DNA of 64,000 nucleotides from contig NZ_GG697130.1 of assembly GCF_000160575.1 (NCBI RefSeq), positions 42,889 through 106,888 of the forward strand, read 5' to 3'. The translations under genes were made by a program, and so were the position numbers. Below are positions 25,393 to 32,898 of this stretch, in pieces. The notes beneath the pieces were generated by a model. The model was not told the origin of the DNA, did no database searches, and saw only the letters and a program-made list of their open reading frames with translations. The stretch comes from Weissella paramesenteroides ATCC 33313. Lineage in GTDB: Bacteria > Bacillota > Bacilli > Lactobacillales > Lactobacillaceae. The first letter of the stretch is position 1. The number at the start of each line of letters is the position of its first letter.

Positions 25393-26356
25393 AATCAGTT
25401 CTTTCGTAATATCCAGCTAAACTACAGCGACAATTTGGGTGTGCTGGATAATTTGGTACATTATCTAATTTGTAAATACCTTCACTCCGCTTACCACCTT
25501 CTGAAATGCCGACACATGTACGACAAGCGCCACTTTCAATAAGCCATTTAACATATTCAATGCCGTTTTCTTTGTAGCTATCTATCTGTGCCTGACCAAT
25601 AATACGTGTACGCTCTGTTCTAGCTAAGCGTTCAGTGACATATTTTGCATTGTCTTTAAAGTCACCGGTGACTAAATCTCTTAATTGTCTAGCTGCGACA
25701 TTAGCATTTTGCCCTTGTAACACATTATTAGTTAGTAACACATCCAATCTAGCTTTTAGTTCATCTGTATTCTGCCAAATGCGGTCGCTGAATGTCGCAC
25801 CATCAATTTGCGCTGACACAATCTTAAATATTTTGTCTGCCTTAGTTGCTTTAGAAGCTACTGCCACTGACGCACCTAAAATACCAGCTTGACGTACTTT
25901 TTCATCAATATACTGTTGATTTAATTGCTTTTGCAAATCAACGTCAACTTCAACACCAGCTTTAATCAGTGATAGGGCAACCTCTGCTTTCAGATATTCC
26001 AATCGATTAATACGCATGGTTGCATTGTAAATCTTCATACGTTCGTTAGCTTGTGCTGTAAAGTCGTTTCTGCCAACTGTCTTACCTAGTTCTTTGCGTA
26101 ACTGATTGGCATACTTAACGAGCGCCTTAGCCTCACGTTCATAAGCCTTAATATCAGCATTAGTCACTTTATTCTTACTAATTCCTGATAATTGTAGATG
26201 TGCGTATTCGGCTTCAATCTTCTTGTTGATGTCATCAATCGCATTATCATAATGTTCTGTAATATCATCAACATTAGTGGCTTTTTCCATATAGGTTTGT
26301 TCTTGCTTAAGACGCTTCTCCCAGTATTCAGAGGTCTGCTTAGGTCTATTCGCCAT
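25391..26356 (-). CDS. Minor head protein (SPP1 gp7/MuF-like head morphogenesis)
   Basis: 321 residues from the ATG at 26356 (GGGAGATGAGG upstream). The C-terminal region, with NVAARQLRDLV, RTERTRI and a CRTCVGIS ... HPNCRC pattern, is the conserved SPP1 gp7/MuF domain. Such proteins enter the procapsid with the portal and may be ejected with DNA. The start overlaps the portal stop by 11 bases. Confidence 0.85.
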   Translation of the reverse strand: MANRPKQTSEYWEKRLKQEQTYMEKATNVDDITEHYDNAIDDINKKIEAEYAHLQLSGISKNKVTNADIKAYEREAKALVKYANQLRKELGKTVGRNDFTAQANERMKIYNATMRINRLEYLKAEVALSLIKAGVEVDVDLQKQLNQQYIDEKVRQAGILGASVAVASKATKADKIFKIVSAQIDGATFSDRIWQNTDELKARLDVLLTNNVLQGQNANVAARQLRDLVTGDFKDNAKYVTERLARTERTRIIGQAQIDSYKENGIEYVKWLIESGACRTCVGISEGGKRSEGIYKLDNVPNYPAHPNCRCSLAGYYERTD

Positions 26357-27839
26357 CGTCCTCATCTCCCTTTTCGGCATCTAGTTGTACGCCATAATCA
26401 GCTCTAGACTGTTGTCTTTGGTTAGATTGTTCCTCTGATAACTGATCAATAATTTCACTAGGATCAGTCACATTTGGTAAGAATTGATACAAATATTCTT
26501 GTGGCAATGTCGCGCCAGCTTGAACAATTTGTGCAACCGTAGCCACATCATCAACGGGCATGTTATCCGTAAACGTGAAGTGAATCTCATTTGGTTCAAC
26601 TTTCATACCACTAGCTGATAAGTCTTCCAGCTGTTTAATGATTATGTATCGCTGACGCAATCCAGTTTCAAATGCTTTACGTTTAGTGCTTGCTAACTCA
26701 ATCGTTCCTAATACTTTATACTTCATTGCAACGCCACTCGCATTACCAGCGAAGTTTTCATCAGTTAAGTCAGGCGTATGTGAGAACTTATGAATATCAT
26801 GAGCCAGCCTATCCTTGTATGATTCTGTACCAGTCACATCATATTCTTTATGAATATAATCAGCGTCAACGTTTGTCTGTTGACCCGTCATTGAAATTCC
26901 AGACTTCAACAGCAACATGTTAGCCGATTTCATGGACTTTAATATTTCCATTTGGTCTTTAGCTAATTTGACAGCTGCATCTTCATCAGTAGGGTCAATA
27001 CCATTCATCATATTTGAGCCTTGTAGTAATGTATCAATATCGCCCTTGATGACAAGCATTGCATCATTCAAATCAGTCATGTAGTTGGCTGTATCAGATT
27101 GTGCTGCATCATACAAATCAATCAGCGGAATAACGTTCTCAAAGTCGCCAATTCTAAACTTATTATTTTTATACTCAATCATTGGAAATGCGTATAATTC
27201 AAACGTGTCAGCTGGTACAAGATACCCATCAATAGTCGTTGGTTGATAGTTGACATATTCGTTTTCAGTCCATGTTTCAATACGATATTCATTTGAAATA
27301 GCGGTGTCATCAATAGTATCAATCAAATGGTACCGTACTGCCATGATTGGTTGTGGCTCAACATCTAGTGAATAGATGACAAACGTTTCTAATGGGCTTA
27401 GAGCAACGCTGTGCTCGATGTCATCTTCACCACGATAAATATACTCATAAGCACGTCCAAAACGTGTCATATCCAAAAATAAGTCACTATTAATATCATC
27501 AAAACTATTGGTATCTTCAATAATATCAAGCCTAGTATCATCATCGTGCTTGACCGTTATTGCATTACCAACACTAAATGACGTTTGAAAATCTGCGATA
27601 TATTTACCAAATGAATGTACTGCTCGATGATCTGACTTGCCCTCATCAATACGACGGGTATCTTGTTCTAAAATACCAACGTTCAAGCCTTTATAATATT
27701 CATCTAGTTTTTCAAGTCGTGGTCTCTGATATTGATTATGATGTTTAACAAACTGCATGATACGTTTTGGTGTCAGATTTTCTAATTCATCTTGATAGAT
27801 TAAATTAGCTTTCTGATTATCGCTAAATATCTGTTTCAT
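26346..27839 (-). CDS. Portal protein (SPP1 gp6-like)
   Basis: 497 residues. It contains YYKGLN and the conserved FGKYIADFQTSFSVGNAI and GNASGVAMKYK blocks of the SPP1-type portal family. The dodecameric portal forms the DNA channel in the capsid vertex. AAAGGAGG lies upstream. It follows terL directly, as in pac/cos siphophages. Confidence 0.92.
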   Translation of the reverse strand: MKQIFSDNQKANLIYQDELENLTPKRIMQFVKHHNQYQRPRLEKLDEYYKGLNVGILEQDTRRIDEGKSDHRAVHSFGKYIADFQTSFSVGNAITVKHDDDTRLDIIEDTNSFDDINSDLFLDMTRFGRAYEYIYRGEDDIEHSVALSPLETFVIYSLDVEPQPIMAVRYHLIDTIDDTAISNEYRIETWTENEYVNYQPTTIDGYLVPADTFELYAFPMIEYKNNKFRIGDFENVIPLIDLYDAAQSDTANYMTDLNDAMLVIKGDIDTLLQGSNMMNGIDPTDEDAAVKLAKDQMEILKSMKSANMLLLKSGISMTGQQTNVDADYIHKEYDVTGTESYKDRLAHDIHKFSHTPDLTDENFAGNASGVAMKYKVLGTIELASTKRKAFETGLRQRYIIIKQLEDLSASGMKVEPNEIHFTFTDNMPVDDVATVAQIVQAGATLPQEYLYQFLPNVTDPSEIIDQLSEEQSNQRQQSRADYGVQLDAEKGDEDDGE

Positions 27840-27849
27840 CGCTCCTCCT

Positions 27850-29139
27850 TTATAGTCCTAAATTCTTGACGGCTTGCGCACGTTCTTGATAGCTCATGTA
27901 GTGATTATTTGCAACAAACATATATTGCTCCATTGCGTATCGTAGGGCATCGATAGCGTGGTTGTTTTCATCTTTTGGCTTATTCAACCAATTGCCCAGC
28001 TTATCCTTGTCATAAACGTAAGTGTTCATTTCACTTAATAGTCCTTGAACCCTCGGGTGGATAACATAGTGATAGCTTTGCATGTATTGCACACCTTGAA
28101 TGACACTGTCTTTCCCCTTGCCAGCTGTCCTTAGATTAGGGACGTTGTAAACACTTGCTAATTCAGTCGTTAAGCGCTGTTCTGCACTATCAGCAGTAAT
28201 TGGTAACCCATAAGCTTTATGCTTCGCTAATGACTGCGCAATTGCTTGCGTAAGCATACCTTGTTGATAGAACTCATCATACACATACACAATTCTGTTC
28301 CTTTGGTCGATTGCCATGAACTCACCCGCAGTCGGATCGTGTTTGAAACCAAAGTCCAATCCAACTGATTTAGGCAGCTTAGCAATCTCTTCCATGCTGA
28401 AGTCTCGTTGCTCAAATAAACCGTCAAAGACAAGCCCTTCTGATATTCCCCAGTCGCCATATACAGCCACTTTGGCACGGTTTGGGTTACGAATAACCAT
28501 TTCTTCCATGCTGTCGATAAAGTCTTGGTTCAAATGGTGGTTATTTTTGTAAGTCGTTGTGAAAGATAAGACATGATTACGCCTTGTATCAGCGTCAAAG
28601 AATTCCCGTTTAAGCCAGTGTCTATCACTCCACGGATTAAATGTAATGACATGCTGATAAAAGCCACCAGCAGGCAATTCACCACGCATAGATTCAATCA
28701 CAGTTTGAAATGATTCATCACTCTTTAACTCGTAAGCTTCTTCCCACCAACTACGGCATATCTTACCCACCGTGGTTGTGATAGAAGTAATTTTTAATGG
28801 GTCGTCCATTGAACGAAAGAACACCTTTTGCTGTGTTGGTTTATATGTGATTTCCAATGGGCTAACCGTGAATTTAAAATAATCATCTAGTCCCATATAG
28901 TGAACAGCCCACTTGATAATCGCAAACGTACTATCTTTTTGTGTGTTTTGAAACTGTCGCACTACCAGCCAATTAACATAGGGATAACGTAATATATCAA
29001 TCACAACTTTAAATGCAGTCGCTACTGACTTACCACTGGCACGAGCACCTTTCAATGCAATGTACTGTTGCTTAGATGTGTACAGTTTGTAATAAGCTGG
29101 ATCAACCATTTTAGGGACATCAACAATCAATTTATTCAT
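27850..29139 (-). CDS. terL: Terminase large subunit
   Basis: 429 residues. A Walker A-like GARASGKS (about 30-37), an acidic Walker B region (WWEEAYEL), then a C-terminal RNase H-like nuclease with LDFGFKHDPTAG and a final NHAIDALRYAM motif identify a PBSX/Terminase_3-type large subunit. It packages and cuts DNA at the portal. The start overlaps terS by 8 bases. Confidence 0.95.
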   Translation of the reverse strand: MNKLIVDVPKMVDPAYYKLYTSKQQYIALKGARASGKSVATAFKVVIDILRYPYVNWLVVRQFQNTQKDSTFAIIKWAVHYMGLDDYFKFTVSPLEITYKPTQQKVFFRSMDDPLKITSITTTVGKICRSWWEEAYELKSDESFQTVIESMRGELPAGGFYQHVITFNPWSDRHWLKREFFDADTRRNHVLSFTTTYKNNHHLNQDFIDSMEEMVIRNPNRAKVAVYGDWGISEGLVFDGLFEQRDFSMEEIAKLPKSVGLDFGFKHDPTAGEFMAIDQRNRIVYVYDEFYQQGMLTQAIAQSLAKHKAYGLPITADSAEQRLTTELASVYNVPNLRTAGKGKDSVIQGVQYMQSYHYVIHPRVQGLLSEMNTYVYDKDKLGNWLNKPKDENNHAIDALRYAMEQYMFVANNHYMSYQERAQAVKNLGL

Positions 29140-29638
29140 CGTTGTTATCCTCCTGTTCTGGCATTACTATACTTACTTCTATGCTGCTATTCTGTTCATC
29201 TGACAGTTCACGCTTCGCATGCGCTTCTGCAATATCAGCTTCAGCAGTCAGCTTGCGCAATTGTTGTTTTGCCACTTGGTCATTGTCTGGATAGCGTTTC
29301 AATATCTCTTTGGCTGCGCTTATCCGCGTTTTAACATCAGGCTCTTTCTCAACCTCTTCAGCGCCCATTGGCGTGCCGATAACAACCGTTTCTTTCACAT
29401 CACCTCTAACTACACTAGTTAGGAATTCAACGGCTTCTTTGGCGGTCATAATGCGGTTATTTTCAATGGTCCGCATACGCTCATCTATGTAACTTTTAAT
29501 GTCAAGTTTTGTCAAGTTTTGTTGTGCAATAGTTCTAGCTGTTCTCTTGCTATAACCCGCTTTAATCGCTGCTTGTGTAGCATTACCTGACTTGATGTAT
29601 TCATCTGCAAAGCGCTTCTGTTTCTCCGTCAGTTTCAT
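29132..29638 (-). CDS. terS: Terminase small subunit
   Basis: 168 residues from the ATG at 29638. The N-terminus (LTEKQKRFADEYI ... GNATQAAIKAGYS) is the helix-turn-helix DNA-binding domain of terminase_2 family small subunits. It recognises the packaging site and feeds DNA to TerL. A 34-codon ORF lies directly upstream. Confidence 0.93.
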   Translation of the reverse strand: MKLTEKQKRFADEYIKSGNATQAAIKAGYSKRTARTIAQQNLTKLDIKSYIDERMRTIENNRIMTAKEAVEFLTSVVRGDVKETVVIGTPMGAEEVEKEPDVKTRISAAKEILKRYPDNDQVAKQQLRKLTAEADIAEAHAKRELSDEQNSSIEVSIVMPEQEDNNDE

Positions 29639-29644
29639 CACATA

Positions 29645-29749
29645 TCACCCACCTCGCTTTTTCTTTTGCGCATCATTAGTTTTCTTTTTCTTATTATCAA
29701 TCGTGCCGATAATCTTATCTTCTAATCGGCGATACCATTGGCTACTCAT
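29645..29749 (-). CDS. Very small basic protein upstream of terS
   Basis: 34 codons (starts MSSQWYRRLEDKIIG, ends KKKRGG), strongly basic after residue 18. GGAG lies about 14 bases upstream, a weak spacing. The stop is 6 bases before terS, so translation would be coupled. No family recognised; it could be an artefact, but the frame and position are tidy. Confidence 0.4.
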   Translation of the reverse strand: MSSQWYRRLEDKIIGTIDNKKKKTNDAQKKKRGG

Positions 29750-29782
29750 CTACATACCGTACTCCTTTGTATAATTTATTTG

Positions 29783-29791
29783 TGCTATACT
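29783..29791 (+). promoter_or_regulatory. Extended -10 promoter of the small membrane protein gene
   Basis: TGCTATACT on the plus strand, about 26 bases before the ATG at 29817; no good -35 is visible. Confidence 0.4.
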
Positions 29792-29816
29792 CTTCATAGT
29801 TAAATGGAGGCAGGTT

Positions 29817-30026
29817 ATGTTGGAAATTATTATTGATATTTTAGAATTTGTTATGTTCATTTCTGCTATTGGTACTTTTGTTGTTTTAAAGCCATTATTT
29901 AAAACGTTTACAAAGTCTCAAAAAGTATGGACAATTATTTTCGTTACATCATCGGTTATCCTATTCTTAATGACAAATATTCCTGATTTTATTAAAGGTT
30001 TTACAGATGGCATTAACGGTAAATAA
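29817..30026 (+). CDS. Small two-helix membrane protein
   Basis: 69 residues on the plus strand, opposite to the late operon. Two hydrophobic helices (about 5-27 and 38-55) with basic residues between. GGAGG precedes the ATG, a promoter-like extended -10 precedes that, and a terminator follows, so it is an autonomous unit typical of a phage moron. Its 3' 30 codons are duplicated at 31174-31261. Function unknown; superinfection exclusion is possible but only by analogy. Confidence 0.65.
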   Translation: MLEIIIDILEFVMFISAIGTFVVLKPLFKTFTKSQKVWTIIFVTSSVILFLMTNIPDFIKGFTDGINGK

Positions 30027-30114
30027 TTGGTCACTCACACCATCATTGAAGATGGTGTTTTTTATATTCTCATATCAACGCCCCTTTTCAGTGCAAAATA
30101 AAAAGGCAACAATC
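29936..30114. repeat. 179-bp direct repeat, copy 1
   Basis: Matches 31171-31349 with 4 mismatches in 179 bases by eye. It covers the 3' part of the 69-residue membrane protein gene, its plus-strand terminator, and the start of a minus-strand terminator. Confidence 0.9.
30037..30064 (+). terminator. Terminator of the small membrane protein gene
   Basis: ACACCATC (30037-30044) pairs with GATGGTGT (30051-30058), followed by a T run. Confidence 0.8.
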
Positions 30115-30128
30115 GTTTGATTGCTACC
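30093..30128 (-). terminator. Terminator of the 30.1-30.8 kb two-gene unit
   Basis: Ten-base stem (30119-30128 with 30105-30114, three G-T pairs) followed by TTTTTATTTTG on the minus strand. Confidence 0.75.
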
Positions 30129-30133
30129 TGATA

Positions 30134-30229
30134 TTACTTATCTAACTTTCCGTGTTTATAACCAATAGAATACGCACTTATTGATAGTGAAATAATACCT
30201 ATGAGTAGAGCAATCATTGAAACTATCAT
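30134..30229 (-). CDS. 31-residue single-helix membrane peptide
   Basis: The frame starts MIVSMIALLIGIIS and ends YKHGKLDK. It has one hydrophobic helix and a positively charged tail. GGAGG lies 6 bases upstream and its ATG overlaps the stop of the 190-residue gene, so it is translationally coupled. Too small to classify; it looks like a holin-sized or toxin-like peptide but no family is recognised. Confidence 0.55.
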   Translation of the reverse strand: MIVSMIALLIGIISLSISAYSIGYKHGKLDK

Positions 30230-30798
30230 TTTTTATCCTCCATTTCTTTAATGGCCAACTTGTCACCATTTTCATATAAATCTTTATGTTGAACTAATTC
30301 AGTTTTGTCTCTTTCTAAAATCTTATTCGTAATACTATATCCATATCTAAAATTATTACGTGTAGCTTCTTGGGAATTTAATTTTTCTGAATTATTAATT
30401 TTTTTACTTGTATCCTCTCTCATGGCATCAACGTATGAATTTATCATAGTTATGACTGTATTTAAATCCTCACGATACACCTGATAATTAATTGCATCAT
30501 CTTTAGGAAGCGTTGTAGGATCTATAGATTTGATTGTTGCTAAATTTTGGTGCAAACTTTCCAACTGAATTTCAAGTTGCCCATAATCTAGCGTACCGTC
30601 AGTGACATTAGCCACCTTATAATTCATAAGATACAAATCGTACATGCCTAATTTTGCAGAATTAATAAGAACCTGATGCGTATTATCACTGTACCGTGTG
30701 CTTTGTTGCCATTGATAACTTGCACTAAGTCCAGCAATCACAATTGAAATTCCCGAAAGAATTAGTGCGCCATAATCAATCCATTTTTTATCAGACAT
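30226..30798 (-). CDS. Membrane-anchored hypothetical protein
   Basis: 190 residues. One N-terminal hydrophobic helix (about 8-26) and a long hydrophilic, helical exterior or cytosolic part with many N, D and K residues. It resembles anchored coiled-coil proteins of unknown role. A weak GGGGAG-like ribosome site precedes the ATG. It forms a two-gene unit with the 31-residue peptide in the prophage cargo region and is more AT-rich than the structural genes. Confidence 0.65.
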   Translation of the reverse strand: MSDKKWIDYGALILSGISIVIAGLSASYQWQQSTRYSDNTHQVLINSAKLGMYDLYLMNYKVANVTDGTLDYGQLEIQLESLHQNLATIKSIDPTTLPKDDAINYQVYREDLNTVITMINSYVDAMREDTSKKINNSEKLNSQEATRNNFRYGYSITNKILERDKTELVQHKDLYENGDKLAIKEMEDKK

Positions 30799-30850
30799 TT
30801 TGTCTACTCCCCTTATATATTTATCAATTGATTATACAATATAGGGACGC

Positions 30851-30887
30851 CAAAATAAAAAGGCTACCCGATTGGATAACCTTTTAT
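30851..30887 (-). terminator. Terminator downstream of the tRNA-like sequences
   Basis: AAAGGTTA/TAGCCTTT stem followed by TTTTTATTTTG on the minus strand. It lies just after the 3' end of the tRNA-like sequence at 30893-30995, which suggests that sequence is or was transcribed. Confidence 0.6.
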
Positions 30888-30892
30888 AATTA

Positions 30893-30995
30893 TGTATCTG
30901 ATGAGTATCGAACTCATTTATTACTAAACCTGAATCTTTCATCTCACAGAATGGAGATCAACAATTTACTGCATTACCTAATATGCTACAAATAC
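30893..30995 (-). other. tRNA-like sequence with an enlarged anticodon region, possibly a pseudo-tRNA
   Basis: Acceptor stem GTATTTG/CAGATAC (7 bp, one G-T), U8-A9, a 4-bp D arm (GCAT/ATGC) with a GG-containing loop, and a perfect T arm ATGAG-TTCGATA-CTCAT at 30901-30917 are all present. Between position 26 and the T arm there are 52 bases instead of the usual 22-38, including a hairpin ATCTC-CATTCTGT-GAGAT, so no standard anticodon can be assigned. A terminator follows. It may be a decayed tRNA or an unusual phage tRNA mimic. Confidence 0.45.
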
Positions 30996-31170
30996 GTGCC
31001 TATTTGCTCAACCTAATCAACATTAATAGATGGACTATCTTATAACAATCATATAATTAATCGTTAGTAGCCTCTCTAAGCAAATAAGCTTAATAAGATT
31101 AACTATATCATAATGAACATGATAATACAAATATTTTCAAGTTTATGCAAGCGGTTAGGATTTGCACCTA

Positions 31171-31349
31171 TATTTTCGTTACATCATCGATTATCTTATT
31201 CTTAATGACAAATATTCCTGATTTTATTAAAGGTTTTACAGATGGCATTAACGGTAAATAATTGGTCACTCACACCATCATTGAAGATGGTGTTTTTTAT
31301 ATTCTCATATCAACACTCCTTTTCAGTGCAAAATAAAAAGGCAACAATC
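31171..31349. repeat. 179-bp direct repeat, copy 2
   Basis: Second copy of 29936-30114. Its left edge (31171) abuts a sequence resembling the 3' half of a tRNA on the minus strand (31145-31170), so the duplication may have broken a tRNA gene. Confidence 0.9.
31174..31261 (+). pseudogene. 3' fragment of the small membrane protein gene
   Basis: Encodes the last 28-29 codons of the protein at 29817-30026 (ending GFTDGINGK) with one amino-acid change, followed by the same terminator. No start codon or ribosome site is attached. Confidence 0.8.
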
Positions 31350-31363
31350 TTCTGACTGTTACC
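31328..31363 (-). terminator. Terminator of the csbD-like gene
   Basis: GGTAACAGTC (31354-31363) pairs with GATTGTTGCC (31340-31349), then TTTTTATTTTG on the minus strand. The 3' arm and tail come from the 179-bp repeat; the 5' arm is unique but still pairs. Confidence 0.75.
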
Positions 31364-31374
31364 TTAATTAGTAA

Positions 31375-31581
31375 TTACTTTTTAAGCTTTTCCTTAATAT
31401 CTTCAGCTACGTCTTCTACTGATTCCTTAGCATCTGAAAGCTTTTCCTTTGCCTTACCTAAAATCCCTTGGGCCTTACCTTCTGCCTTCCGTGATTCATT
31501 TCCGGTAGCCTTACCTTCAACTTCTTTAGCTTTACCAGCCACTTTGTCCTTGGTACTATCAAATTTATCTTCTAAAGCCAT
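31375..31581 (-). CDS. CsbD family stress protein
   Basis: 68 residues from the ATG at 31581 (GGGGGAA upstream; the longer frame is unsupported). It is all K, E, A and D with the CsbD pattern DKVAGKAKEVEGKATGNES. CsbD proteins are abundant hydrophilic general-stress proteins whose molecular role is unknown. Finding one inside a prophage together with a GlsB-type protein is unusual and suggests a lysogen-benefit cargo. Confidence 0.9.
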   Translation of the reverse strand: MALEDKFDSTKDKVAGKAKEVEGKATGNESRKAEGKAQGILGKAKEKLSDAKESVEDVAEDIKEKLKK

Positions 31582-31679
31582 ATCTAAATTCCCCCTATAA
31601 ATACTTTCTCGAAAAAATTTCAACAAAAAGATAATCCATCAAATAATTGTATATGTCTAAAATATTCAGACAAAACAGT

Positions 31680-31925
31680 TTATTTCTTTGCTCTAATGCC
31701 AAAAATTGCTGAAATAATAAGCACCAGAATAACAGCACCAATAATTGAAGGGATAAGTGCCATGCCTGCTAGTGAGGGTCCCCAAGTTCCAAGAAGGCCT
31801 TGACCAATCCATGCACCAACTAACCCCGCAACAATATTTGCAATCCATCCCATAGCAGCTCCACGATTCGTAATTGCTCCAGCAATTGCCCCAATGATAG
31901 CTCCTACAATCAATGACCAAATCAT
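31680..31925 (-). CDS. GlsB/YeaQ/YmgE family small membrane stress protein
   Basis: 81 residues with three hydrophobic helices and glycine-rich turns (GAIIGAIAGAITNRG). It matches the transglycosylase-associated GlsB/YeaQ/YmgE family, usually found with Asp23/CsbD stress genes. Role: membrane or envelope stress, mechanism unknown. GGAGG precedes the ATG. An overlapping 94-codon frame in another phase is a shadow. Confidence 0.9.
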   Translation of the reverse strand: MIWSLIVGAIIGAIAGAITNRGAAMGWIANIVAGLVGAWIGQGLLGTWGPSLAGMALIPSIIGAVILVLIISAIFGIRAKK

Positions 31926-32085
31926 AATAATACCTCCAATAGAAAATATGATTTACTATGAATAAAATATAATTCATAAGGTCATCTTAACATAATAAAA
32001 AATATGTATCTACTTAAGGATACTCAAGTATCTCTCAAAATAAAATGGTTGCTTGTCAATTTCTAGCAATTAACACTTGAGATCA

Positions 32086-32169
32086 CAGAATTGACAGGGT
32101 TCGAACCTGCAACTGTTTTACCAGCAACGATTTAGCAAACCGTCTGCTAACCAACTTCGCTTCAATTCT
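32086..32169 (-). tRNA. tRNA-Ser(GCT), prophage-borne
   Basis: 84 bases. Acceptor AGAATTG/CAATTCT with G discriminator, anticodon arm ACGGT-TTGCTAA-ATCGT giving anticodon GCT (AGC/AGU codons), a long serine-type variable arm with a CTG/CAG stem, and a T arm GCAGG-TTCGAAC-CCTGT. The D arm pairs weakly (about 2 bp), and positions 8-9 are AA, so it may be poorly functional. CCA is not encoded. It lies between the stress genes and the DUF722 regulator. Confidence 0.7.
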
Positions 32170-32253
32170 ATCAACGTGGAACAGGAGAGCAACCACAAAA
32201 TCAAGAAATAAGGGAAATCATACAACTATTTTTCATCTGTTCCACAATACATA

Positions 32254-32715
32254 TTATGCGCCTTTTTCAGCCACTTTTTTGTCAATAACGTGACCTAAAA
32301 ATGACATGGGTTTTAAGGTACTTAACAAGTGACCTAAAATACCGTCCTTAAAGTCATCACGCCATCTAATAACCGTCCTAATTTCAACATGTTCAGCAAG
32401 CGCAATATCAATCCAACTTTCATGCATGCCATATCTAGCCTTAAGTACCCTTTGCTGGTAATCAACTGCTGTCGGATAAAATACATCAATGATATTCTTC
32501 TGCAGTATCCAGTTTTGCAGTTGCTCATCCTGCTGCTCTTTAATCATGCGCAACTCAATCGGATTATTGTAGTCGTTTTGTTTGCGCCCACCACCGATAT
32601 TTTCATCAGGCGTACGATTAACGTTGTATTGTATTTCCATCTTGCGCGATTTGATATTTGCCTCTAATCGCCCTGTAAAATAATCGCTTAACACTTTATC
32701 CAACACATCCGCCAT
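32254..32715 (-). CDS. DUF722/RinA-ArpU-like late transcription regulator
   Basis: 153 residues. A lysine-rich N-terminus, a helical middle, then a C-terminal sigma-region-4-like helix-turn-helix (ESWIDIALAEHVEIRTVIRW). This matches DUF722/RinA-type proteins that activate late genes and usually lie just upstream of the terminase genes. Here about 2.6 kb of cargo separates it from terS. An inverted repeat GTGGAACAG/CTGTTCCAC flanks its 3' end (32177-32185, 32237-32245). Confidence 0.65.
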   Translation of the reverse strand: MADVLDKVLSDYFTGRLEANIKSRKMEIQYNVNRTPDENIGGGRKQNDYNNPIELRMIKEQQDEQLQNWILQKNIIDVFYPTAVDYQQRVLKARYGMHESWIDIALAEHVEIRTVIRWRDDFKDGILGHLLSTLKPMSFLGHVIDKKVAEKGA

Positions 32716-32813
32716 GGCGCACCTCTCTTATGTTTTACTATTCCATAATTATAACATATAACTTTTGTATTCTTAAATGGAATGTTTTCTAATGATTTTA
32801 ACTAATTTTATAG

Positions 32814-32842
32814 TTTACATACCCTATATATATGTGTAGCAT
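32814..32842 (+). promoter_or_regulatory. Possible promoter of the polytopic membrane protein gene
   Basis: TTTACA (32814-32819), a 17-base spacer and TAGCAT (32837-32842), plus strand, about 57 bases before the start codon. The -10 is a weak match. Confidence 0.35.
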
Positions 32843-32898
32843 TAAAACGTCTATCAAGATATTTGATATGATTTAAGAATAATTGGAGGTCATACAAG

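Noticed and set aside
31693..31977. 94-codon frame rich in W, Y and C overlapping the GlsB-type gene
   Set aside because: Out-of-frame shadow; the GlsB-type frame has the family pattern and ribosome site.
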